Positions 1 to 6,135 of a stretch of 6,413 bases of DNA are shown one piece after another. Position 1 is the stretch's first letter. Every line of letters starts with the position of its first letter. The notes under the pieces were generated by a model. That model made no database searches and was not told where the DNA came from. It was given only the letters and a program-made list of their open reading frames with translations. Position numbers and translations under genes: made by a program. Origin of the DNA: Acidobacteriota bacterium (lineage in GTDB: Bacteria; Acidobacteriota; Thermoanaerobaculia; Multivoradales; JAHEKO01); assembly GCA_024638355.1 (NCBI GenBank), contig JAHEKO010000226.1, positions 1 through 6,413 on the forward strand, in the 5' to 3' direction.

Positions 1-516
1 TCGGACCACGGGATGGCGGCGAACTCGCCTGACCGGGCCATCGCCCTCGACCGGTTCATCGACATCGCGACCGCCAACGTCGTCGACTGGAATCCGGTCG
101 CGGCTCTCTGGCCGGAGCCGAGCGAGACCGAGAGAATCTACCGCCAGCTCGCCGGTGCCCACCCGCACCTGTCGGTCTATCGGCGCGGAGAGGTTCCCGC
201 GCGGTACCACTACGACCATCCGCGCACTCCGCCGATTCTGGCGGTCGCCGACGAGGGCTGGATCATCACCACGACCGACCGGCTCGAGACGCCGCTGCGG
301 CTTCCGGGCGGCAGCCACGGGTACGACCCGGAGGCGCCGTCGATGGGCGCTCTGTTCGTCGCCGGCGGGCCGGCCTTCCGCTCCGGCTACGTGGCGGCCC
401 CGTTCGAGAACGTCCACCTCTACGAGATGATGTGCTCCATCCTCGGAATCGAGCCGGCGCCGAACGACGGCGAGCTCGACGCCGTCGCCCACGTTCTGGC
501 CGCCTGGGACCCCTGA
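1..516 (+). CDS. Type I phosphodiesterase/nucleotide pyrophosphatase (NPP family), C-terminal part
   Basis: This is the 3' end of a gene that begins before the window; 171 residues and a TGA stop are visible. Reading frame 1 opens directly with SDHGM, the metal-binding Asp-His signature of the NPP branch of the alkaline phosphatase superfamily. A second metal-ligand His lies at visible residue 106 in GSHGYDP. It is followed by MGALFVAGGPAFR and then PFENVHLYEMMCSILGIEPA, which is the standard end of NPP catalytic domains. Members hydrolyse phosphodiester or pyrophosphate bonds in nucleotides or lipids using two zinc ions and a Thr or Ser nucleophile; that nucleophile lies upstream and cannot be checked. 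Most bacterial members are exported, but the N-terminus is not visible. The Met at position 13 is internal, not a start. Substrate cannot be assigned. The same-strand DUF2911 gene lies 100 bp downstream, behind a hairpin, so co-transcription is not assured. Confidence 0.9.
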   Translation, partial: SDHGMAANSPDRAIALDRFIDIATANVVDWNPVAALWPEPSETERIYRQLAGAHPHLSVYRRGEVPARYHYDHPRTPPILAVADEGWIITTTDRLETPLRLPGGSHGYDPEAPSMGALFVAGGPAFRSGYVAAPFENVHLYEMMCSILGIEPAPNDGELDAVAHVLAAWDP

Positions 517-518
517 AT

Positions 519-543
519 CCGCGAGCGCTGAGAGCGCGCGCGG
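519..543 (+). terminator. GC-rich hairpin just after the NPP stop, possible terminator
   Basis: An 11-bp arm (519-529) pairs with 533-543 with a single A-G mismatch (524 against 538) around a 3-base GAG loop. It starts 2 bases after the TGA. No T-tract follows, so it would be a non-canonical or Rho-assisted terminator, or an mRNA 3'-end stabiliser. Part of the signal could be low-complexity GC sequence. Confidence 0.4.
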
Positions 544-602
544 CCGGCACAACCTCCGAGCCCGATTGACCGTATACCGATCCGTACCCACCCAAGCCGT
601 GC

Positions 603-609
603 AAAGGAG
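603..609 (+). promoter_or_regulatory. Ribosome binding site of the DUF2911 gene
   Basis: AAAGGAG lies 7 bases before the ATG at 617. This decides the start in favour of 617 over an in-frame TTG at 566, which would add 17 residues ahead of a clear signal peptide and has no comparable site. Confidence 0.8.
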
Positions 610-616
610 CTCTTCC

Positions 617-1489
617 ATGAAGACAAGAATCGCCATCAGCTCGCTTCTCGCCCTCGCCCTTCTCGTACCCGCGATCTCCGTCGCCGAGATCCCCGCCGGC
701 CCGCCCCGGGTGAGCCCGATGGCCAGAATCTCGCAAGTGGTCGGCGTCAGCGAGGTGGAGATCGTCTACAGCCGGCCGGGCGTCCGCGACCGGAAGATCT
801 GGGGCGAGCTGGTGCCGCTCGACGAGGTCTGGCGCACCGGTGCCAACGAGGCGACCACCTTCACCGTGAGCGACGACGTCAAGATCAACGGCGAGCCGCT
901 CGCCGCCGGCAGCTACGGCCTCTTCACCATCCCGGGCGAGACCGAGTGGACGGTGATCTTCAACAAGGTCGCCGACCAGTGGGGCGCCTTCCGCTACGAC
1001 GCCGCCGAGGACGCCCTCCGCATCCAGGTCAAGCCGCGCAGCGCGCCCTTCAAGGAGCGCTTCCAGATCGCGTTCAGCGACGTGGGCGCCGACTCGACGA
1101 CGGTGAGCCTGCGCTGGGCGGAGGTCGAGATTCCGTTCGACGTCCAGTTCGACGTCGACCAGGCCGCCATCGACCGCGCCCGCGAGTTCGTCGCCAACGC
1201 CCAGCCCGAGGACGGTCGGATGGTGTGGAACTGGGCCAACCACTTCTACCAGAACGACTTCAACACCGAAGAGGCGCTGGAGTGGGCCTCGGGCCTGGCC
1301 CAGGCCGCGCCGATGTACTGGACCCACGCCCTGACCGCCCGCCTGAAGGCCAAGGCGGGCGACAAGGCCGGCGCCATGGAGTCGGCCAGGCTCGCCATCG
1401 AGCGTGCCGCGACCGAGGGCGACCAGCCCGGCGTCACCAACGACCTGGAGACCCTGAAGGGCGAGCTCGCGAGCTGGGAGGGCGAGTAG
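617..1489 (+). CDS. Secreted DUF2911 domain protein
   Basis: The product has 290 residues. Residues 1-23 form a classic signal peptide: MKTR, a Leu/Ala-rich core, then a VA-like end before EIPAG, so export to the periplasm or beyond is likely. Residues about 31-180 match the DUF2911 family, with YSRPGVRDRKIWGELVP (51-67), VWRTGANEATTF (71-82), a GEPLAAGSYGLFTIPG stretch (92-107) and WTVIFNK (111-117). The family is common in Bacteroidota, Acidobacteriota and Gemmatimonadota and has no established biochemical role. Residues about 195-290 are mainly helical and Ala/Glu-rich, and look like one or two TPR-like helical hairpins, a frequent C-terminal extension in this family. The chosen ATG is set by the strong ribosome binding site and the signal peptide. 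The gene converges on the lipase-like gene with only 34 bp between stops, and has no obvious functional tie to it. Confidence 0.9.
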   Translation: MKTRIAISSLLALALLVPAISVAEIPAGPPRVSPMARISQVVGVSEVEIVYSRPGVRDRKIWGELVPLDEVWRTGANEATTFTVSDDVKINGEPLAAGSYGLFTIPGETEWTVIFNKVADQWGAFRYDAAEDALRIQVKPRSAPFKERFQIAFSDVGADSTTVSLRWAEVEIPFDVQFDVDQAAIDRAREFVANAQPEDGRMVWNWANHFYQNDFNTEEALEWASGLAQAAPMYWTHALTARLKAKAGDKAGAMESARLAIERAATEGDQPGVTNDLETLKGELASWEGE

Positions 1490-1510
1490 CGCCCGGACCT
1501 GTGCCGGGCG
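1490..1510. terminator. Perfect inverted repeat between convergent genes, possible bidirectional terminator
   Basis: CGCCCGG (1490-1496) and CCGGGCG (1504-1510) are perfect 7-bp arms around a 7-base loop. The repeat fills most of the 34-bp gap between the convergent DUF2911 and hydrolase stops, and begins at the base after the DUF2911 TAG. No T-run follows on either strand, so efficient intrinsic termination is uncertain. Position rather than sequence is the main argument. Confidence 0.45.
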
Positions 1511-1523
1511 AATGGGATTGAGG

Positions 1524-2333
1524 TTACCCGCCCCACCGCGCCCGCTCGAGCAGCCAGTCGGCGATCTCTTCGAGCAACGGGCCCCGCGCCTCGGGCGATT
1601 CGTTGAGGATCTCGTGGTGGAGGCCCGGCAGTCGCCGGCTCTCCAGATCGGGCATGACCAGCCGGCCGGCAAGCCGGTCGGTGGCGTCGGCCGAGACCAC
1701 CCGATCGGCGCCGGCGTAGAGCAGCAGCAGCGGCCCGGACAGCTCGGCGGCGTGCCGCAGCACCCGCCGGACCGCGCGCCGCGCCTCGGTGATCGTGCGC
1801 AGCACCGCCTCGCCTCGGATCAGCGGATCTTCGGCGTGCGCCCGGATCATCCCCGGATCGTGGCTCAGGTCGGCGCTCTCGAAGCCGACCCCGGCGCGCA
1901 GCCCCGGAATCACGGCGGAGAGCGGACCCAGGAGCGCCGCCAGCACTCGCGCCCGCCCCGGCAGCCCGAGAAAGGGCGACGTCACCACGACGCCGACCAG
2001 GTCCTCGTGCCGGCGCGCGAGCAGCCAGTCGAAGGCGATCAGGCCGCCCATCGAGTGGCCGAGCAGTGCCACCGGACCACCCGCCGCCCGCTCGCGCGCT
2101 CGCGCCACGATCACGTCCAGATCCTCGAGGAAGTCCGCGAACCGCTCGATCCTGCCGGGCTCGCCCGGCGAGCGCCCGTGGCCCCGCAGGTCCGCCGCGA
2201 TCACCGATATCGAATGCCGGTTGAGCGCCTCGGCCACGTGCCGGTAGCGGCCGGCGTGCTCGCCGTAGCCGTGACAGAGCGCCAGCGTCAGCTTCTGGGA
2301 GTCGACCGGCCACTCGTGGCGAAACAGGTTCAT
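1524..2333 (-). CDS. Alpha/beta hydrolase, monoacylglycerol lipase/lysophospholipase-like (serine aminopeptidase S33 fold)
   Basis: The product has 269 residues, a usual length for the family. The oxyanion-hole segment CHGYGEHAGRY (20-30) and DLRGHGRS (48-55) are followed by the nucleophile elbow LLGHSMGGL with Ser94 in GxSxG. The acid is Asp210 in LLLYAGADRVVS and the base is His240 in LPGLHHEILNE; this exact pattern is typical of bacterial monoacylglycerol lipases and lysophospholipase L2-like proteins. No signal peptide or membrane helix is evident, so a cytoplasmic enzyme acting on lyso- or monoacyl lipids is expected; the exact substrate is unknown. The start at 2333 is supported by GGAG six bases upstream and by conservation starting soon after; the open frame further upstream is antisense or shadow to the CHAT gene. 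It follows the CHAT fusion gene on the same strand after 49 bp, suggesting one transcript and a joint task. Confidence 0.9.
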   Translation of the reverse strand: MNLFRHEWPVDSQKLTLALCHGYGEHAGRYRHVAEALNRHSISVIAADLRGHGRSPGEPGRIERFADFLEDLDVIVARARERAAGGPVALLGHSMGGLIAFDWLLARRHEDLVGVVVTSPFLGLPGRARVLAALLGPLSAVIPGLRAGVGFESADLSHDPGMIRAHAEDPLIRGEAVLRTITEARRAVRRVLRHAAELSGPLLLLYAGADRVVSADATDRLAGRLVMPDLESRRLPGLHHEILNESPEARGPLLEEIADWLLERARWGG

Positions 2334-2339
2334 TCGCAG

Positions 2340-2343
2340 CTCC
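2340..2343 (-). promoter_or_regulatory. Ribosome binding site of the alpha/beta hydrolase
   Basis: On the - strand GGAG sits 6 bases before the ATG at 2333, inside the 49-bp gap after the CHAT stop. It supports independent initiation rather than readthrough from the CHAT frame. Confidence 0.6.
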
Positions 2344-2382
2344 GGGTGGCAGGCGTACCGGCGGCTCCGAGAATCCCTCCGA

Positions 2383-5300
2383 CTACTTCTTGCGCCTGGA
2401 GCTCTTCTTGGCGGCGCGCTTCTTGCGACGGCGTCGTGCCGACGCTCTGCGGGTCCGGGTCTTCTTGGCCGGCCTCTTCGGCTCTTCGGCCGGCTTCTCT
2501 TCGGGGGGCTCCCCCGTCGATGGCCCCGCGGGCGGCGCGGAGGCCCTGGTGAGGATTCGCTCGTCGAAGAAGCGATAGTAGGGATTGCCGTAGTGCTGAT
2601 AGGCCCCCCAGGTTCGGGCGCCGTTCGGGGTGTTCGCAATCTGGAGGCGCGCGTTGCGCATCGCCGCGTACATCGGCAACGGCGGCTTGCGAGCATGCCG
2701 CGGCGGCTCTGCTGTCGTCTCGGTCTCCTGGGCCTGGCCCAGAGCCTCGGCCAGGCTGACGCCCAGCAGGTCCGCATAGAGTCGCAGGGCGAACGTCTGC
2801 GCCGCCCGGTCGTCCACCGGCCAGGCCGTGACGACGAAGTTCGCCACGCCCCGCTCGAAGAAGGCCTCCGCAAAGCTCGGGGCGAGGTCGACGGACCGCT
2901 TCTCCGAGCGGTCGGGTGTGATCCCGGACTCGCAGGCGTTGGAGAAGACGAACCGCGGAATCCGGTCGATACGCCGGAGCTCCCGGGCGCTCAAGATGCC
3001 GCCGTGCGAGAAGACCCAGCCTGAAGCCGGCGGGTCGTCCGCATTGAAGTAGCAGTGCCCCGCGTAGTGGAGAACGTCGTACCGATCGAGCATCACCCGA
3101 CGCAGGACGTTGGTGCGGGTGGCGTCGCGAGGACCGAAGAGCCGGGTCACGCTGACCCGGACGCCGGGGACGTCCTGGTAGAACGCGTTGAAGCTCTCGA
3201 AGAGGTCGGCGACCGCCGCCCCCTCCTCCTCGGCGCCCGGTAGGTGGGCGTCCTCGGCGGGGTCCGCCACCACCAGAACCCTCAGCACGCGCTGCGGCGG
3301 CGGCGGCGGCTCGGGTGGCGGCGCGAACGTCGTCCGAAGCTGGCGGGTGAGGCCGCGGGCGGTGCCCAGGAAGGCGTCGCGGAAAGGGAGGTCCTGCCGC
3401 TCCGCGGATCCCCGTGCGGCGAGCTGTCCCGGCAGCTCGGGCTGGGCCACCATCTCCCAGTGGACGCGGGCGGTCGTCGCGTCGAGCAGCAGCACGAGAG
3501 GAGCCTGGGAGCGCAGGTTGTCCCGGAGGTCCTTGGGCAGCAGCAGTCCCGCCATCAGCCGGCCCCGCTCGATCTGCCAATCCGGGGTGGACTCGCCGGC
3601 CAGCTCCTCGTTGGCGGTTTCGACCAGCTTGCGATCGAGGGTGACTTCGCGCTCGGGCATGGAAGCTCCGGCGGTGATGGCGCCGAAGCGATAGGTGTTC
3701 TGCTCCACGCTGAGAGTCAGCCGGGTGGGCTCGGGGTCGTCCCGTTCCGCCGCCTCGCCCTTCAAGGCCCTCATCGTCCGTCGGACTTCACGCCGGGTTT
3801 GGCGCTCCTGGTCTGCCCAGACGCTCTTCAGGAGTAGCGCCGACTGCCTTCGGTCCAGAGGCGTGTAGTCCACCGTGAGGCGATTCGAATCGACGTCGGC
3901 TCGCTCCTGGATGGCCTTGTCGATACTCAGAACGCTCTTCGGATTCCACTCGCAGAAGGTGAGCCGCTTGATCTGGTCGCCCTCGCTGGCGGCGCTGATC
4001 AGGGCGTGGTAGGCGCCGCGCAGCCACCCGGAGACCGCCTCGACCTCCGAGAGGTTCCCTTGACCGGCTCCGATCAGCACCGTGGCCAGATGACGCTTGT
4101 TGAGCCGGCCCAGGGTCCAGACCAGCTCGCGAGCGAGCACCATGAGCTCGGGCTCGCCAAAGCGCCCCGGAATGCCCATCCCGGCAACCACGATCACCCT
4201 GGCGGTGCGGTCGGTCGGTTTGGCGCGCGGGTCGGGCATCAGGAAGGGCTGGCCGAGCTCGGCGCGAATGATGCGCCGCTCCGAGAGCTGGGTCAGCAGA
4301 AAGTTCTCCTCGGCCGGCACCTCCCCGTTGCCGCGGGCGTCGACGAGCGCCTTGCTCATCACCTTGTTGACCCAGTAGACGGCTCCGGTCGGCCGGGTGC
4401 CCTGGTAGTGGCCGACGGCGATCGCGTCGACGGGCAGACGTTTCTCCGACTGCTCGTGCACCTCCTGGATGGGGCAATAGAGAACACGGACCTGGAGCTT
4501 CGGCTTGGGCAGCGCCGTATCCTCCCGGTACTGGGTCTCCTCTTCGGCCGAGACGCTCAGGAAACCTCGCGTCAGGGTGTCTTCCACGAGCCGCTCGTCG
4601 CCGCTCACATAGTCGGGCTCGGCGGTGGAAAGCGAACGGCTGAAGCGGGTTCGACGCAGATACGCTTCCAGCTCCCGGTCGTCTCGAGATTCGAGCTCGC
4701 GAAGCCGTCGCACCGCCTCCTTCGAGTCGTCGGCGGGACTCAGCGCACGTGTCGCCGGCACTCGATCCGCCAGGCTGCGGGTCGCCCCGGTCTCGAGCAG
4801 CGAGTCGAGCGCGCGCAGGATCAGCTTGTTGCCGGGCAGGGCGCCGTGCCCCTCGTCGACGTAGTAGGTGGGGACGTCTTCCAGGAGGCCGAGCTTGTGC
4901 GGCACCCGCCCGTCGCCCATCAGGGTGGCGCTGTACGCCTCTCCTTCGGCGACCCGCCGCGGGTCGACGTCGTTGAGGGTCGGCTGGTCGTAGCCCGCGA
5001 CGTAGATCATCCTCTCCGCGTCGACCACCTTGGCCAGCTTCTCGTGGTGCTCCCTCGCATTGTCCAGAAGAGGCTGGGGAACCGCGGCGCTATCCGCCCA
5101 GGTTCCGCTCTGGTACAGCGGCTCGAGGTGGGGCAGAACCAGATGGGACGGCATCATCTGGTAGGACCCGCGGAAGCTGTTGACGATCTCGAGCAGCTCC
5201 TGCCGGTTGTGCCGCAAGTCGATCTTCGCCAGCTTGCGCACCATGCCTTCCAGCCCGGTGATGATCTGCGGAACCGCGAACGAGCCGTGGTTGGGGGTAC

Positions 5301-5940
5301 CCAGCATGATCAAACGGCCGCCCTGTTCGAGCCCCCGGCTCGCCATCCGCTTCCAGATCTGCGGGTGGTTCAGGATCAGAGTCCTGCTGACGAGCCCGCC
5401 CATCGAGTGCGCCACGATGTGGAACGGCGTACCCTCCGAGTACCAGCCGGCGATCTTCGCGGCGAGGTCGGCCGCGGCGACGTTGAGGTCCTTGCGCCAG
5501 TCGAACCAGAAGGTGCGGACCGACCACCGCGCCGAAAGCGAGAGGATCAGCTCCCCGTAGTGCTTCTTCATCAGGCCGGTGGCCCGGACCTGACAGTCTC
5601 GATTGTGCTCTTCGCGCCCGTGCTCGTCGAGGCGGAGATGCTGCATGGCGCCCGCGGCCAATCGGAGGGCCTTCACCCAGATCTTCTTCGCCTTGCCGTG
5701 TCGGTAGACGGTGAGCTCACCTCCCATGATCCCGTGGATCACGACCACGTTGCCCTTGGGCTCGCCCGCCGCGGCTCGCGTCTGGCGCAGCGCGAGGTCG
5801 TGCATCCGGCGGTAGCGGTTGTCGCCGAGGTAGGTTCGCAGGGCGGCCTCCTCGTCCGCCGTGGGGCGCCGGAGCATCTTCAGAAGCTCTTCCGGCTCCG
5901 CCGACTCCAGTCGTGAGATGTAGGAGCGTTCGTCGAACAT
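2383..5940 (-). CDS. Multidomain protein: LCAT/PGAP1-like esterase, M17-N-like region, CHAT protease, basic tail
   Basis: The product has 1185 residues and appears intact. Residues 1-60 are a short charged helical lead. Residues about 62-385 form an alpha/beta hydrolase: VVVIHGIMGGELTV (65-78, oxyanion loop), AHSMGGLVSR (nucleophile Ser179), MLGTPNHGS (212-220), GDGRVPH (Asp343, as in the GDGTVP motif of LCAT/PGAP1-type acyl hydrolases) and DEGHGALPGN (His365). Residues about 398-480 are a charged linker. Residues about 485-665 resemble the M17 aminopeptidase N-terminal, macro-like domain (VDAIAVGHYQG from 504; VIVVAGMG; an ending like EGxxLGaY). Residues about 735-1128 are a CHAT domain: WEMV at 828, a Pro-rich stretch at 874-882, HYAGH with His962, SNACESG with Cys1003, then FVVTAWPVDDRAAQTFA and a terminal YGNPYYRFF. 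The last 31 residues contain 20 Lys/Arg. CHAT domains are caspase-like cysteine proteases; the substrate here is unknown. There is no signal peptide, so a cytoplasmic location is likely. The stand-alone hydrolase follows after 49 bp. Confidence 0.88.
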   Translation of the reverse strand: MFDERSYISRLESAEPEELLKMLRRPTADEEAALRTYLGDNRYRRMHDLALRQTRAAAGEPKGNVVVIHGIMGGELTVYRHGKAKKIWVKALRLAAGAMQHLRLDEHGREEHNRDCQVRATGLMKKHYGELILSLSARWSVRTFWFDWRKDLNVAAADLAAKIAGWYSEGTPFHIVAHSMGGLVSRTLILNHPQIWKRMASRGLEQGGRLIMLGTPNHGSFAVPQIITGLEGMVRKLAKIDLRHNRQELLEIVNSFRGSYQMMPSHLVLPHLEPLYQSGTWADSAAVPQPLLDNAREHHEKLAKVVDAERMIYVAGYDQPTLNDVDPRRVAEGEAYSATLMGDGRVPHKLGLLEDVPTYYVDEGHGALPGNKLILRALDSLLETGATRSLADRVPATRALSPADDSKEAVRRLRELESRDDRELEAYLRRTRFSRSLSTAEPDYVSGDERLVEDTLTRGFLSVSAEEETQYREDTALPKPKLQVRVLYCPIQEVHEQSEKRLPVDAIAVGHYQGTRPTGAVYWVNKVMSKALVDARGNGEVPAEENFLLTQLSERRIIRAELGQPFLMPDPRAKPTDRTARVIVVAGMGIPGRFGEPELMVLARELVWTLGRLNKRHLATVLIGAGQGNLSEVEAVSGWLRGAYHALISAASEGDQIKRLTFCEWNPKSVLSIDKAIQERADVDSNRLTVDYTPLDRRQSALLLKSVWADQERQTRREVRRTMRALKGEAAERDDPEPTRLTLSVEQNTYRFGAITAGASMPEREVTLDRKLVETANEELAGESTPDWQIERGRLMAGLLLPKDLRDNLRSQAPLVLLLDATTARVHWEMVAQPELPGQLAARGSAERQDLPFRDAFLGTARGLTRQLRTTFAPPPEPPPPPQRVLRVLVVADPAEDAHLPGAEEEGAAVADLFESFNAFYQDVPGVRVSVTRLFGPRDATRTNVLRRVMLDRYDVLHYAGHCYFNADDPPASGWVFSHGGILSARELRRIDRIPRFVFSNACESGITPDRSEKRSVDLAPSFAEAFFERGVANFVVTAWPVDDRAAQTFALRLYADLLGVSLAEALGQAQETETTAEPPRHARKPPLPMYAAMRNARLQIANTPNGARTWGAYQHYGNPYYRFFDERILTRASAPPAGPSTGEPPEEKPAEEPKRPAKKTRTRRASARRRRKKRAAKKSSRRKK

Positions 5941-6135
5941 GGGGCTCTCCCGTTTCTGGCCGCGTCGCCAAGTCCGGACGGCGAGCCACGCCGCCGGGCT
6001 GAGCATTCAACCGGCCGGTGCTCGTCGTCGAACCGGAGACGACCTTTGCGATTGTTGGCTCAAGCGTATCCCACGGGGCTCGCAAAGGGCGCCGCGCAGG
6101 CTCCGGGAGCGAGCTCTCCGCCAGGGGCGGCCCGA
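5941..6135 (-). other. Intergenic spacer between the DUF445 gene and the esterase-CHAT gene
   Basis: This 195-bp gap is the only sizeable non-coding stretch and the natural place for a promoter of the CHAT-hydrolase pair. Apart from the ribosome binding site, no convincing sigma70 -35/-10 pair is visible. It holds a 5-bp GC hairpin right after the DUF445 stop (6118-6130, triloop), a perfect 10-bp palindrome ACCGGCCGGT (6010-6019) and a 6-bp inverted repeat GTCGTC/GACGAC (6024-6029 with 6038-6043). Any of these could be an operator or terminator element, but each is short enough to arise by chance in GC-rich DNA. Confidence 0.4.
5945..5951 (-). promoter_or_regulatory. Ribosome binding site of the esterase-CHAT gene
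   Basis: On the - strand GGGAGAG ends 4 bases before the ATG at 5940 (its GGAG core 6 bases before). An upstream in-frame ATG at 6006 would add 22 residues but has no purine-rich site ahead of it, so 5940 is preferred. Confidence 0.65.

Noticed and set aside
566..594. TTGACC at 566-571 and TATACC at 573-578 as a sigma70 promoter for the DUF2911 gene
   Set aside because: The two hexamers are almost adjacent rather than about 17 bases apart, and no matching partner lies at the right distance from either.
266..1672. A 468-codon open frame on the - strand across the NPP and DUF2911 genes
   Set aside because: The product is Arg/Gly/Ala-rich and motif-free, and overlaps two well-supported + strand genes.
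2334..2873. Upstream extension of the hydrolase frame to an ATG at 2873
   Set aside because: The extension is Arg/Pro/Ser-rich shadow sequence overlapping the CHAT catalytic region. A good start with a ribosome binding site exists at 2333.
4006..5916. A 636-codon open frame on the + strand antisense to the esterase-CHAT gene
   Set aside because: Long antisense frames are expected in GC-rich genes. Its product shows no recognisable motif, while the - strand frame has several catalytic signatures.
5941..6006. Start of the esterase-CHAT gene at 6006 instead of 5940
   Set aside because: There is no ribosome binding site before 6006, and the extra 22 residues have no visible signal or domain. 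GGGAGAG sits properly before 5940.
6024..6043. 6-bp inverted repeat GTCGTC/GACGAC as an operator or terminator
   Set aside because: It is too short to stand out in GC-rich DNA, and has no T-tract and no nearby promoter to act on.
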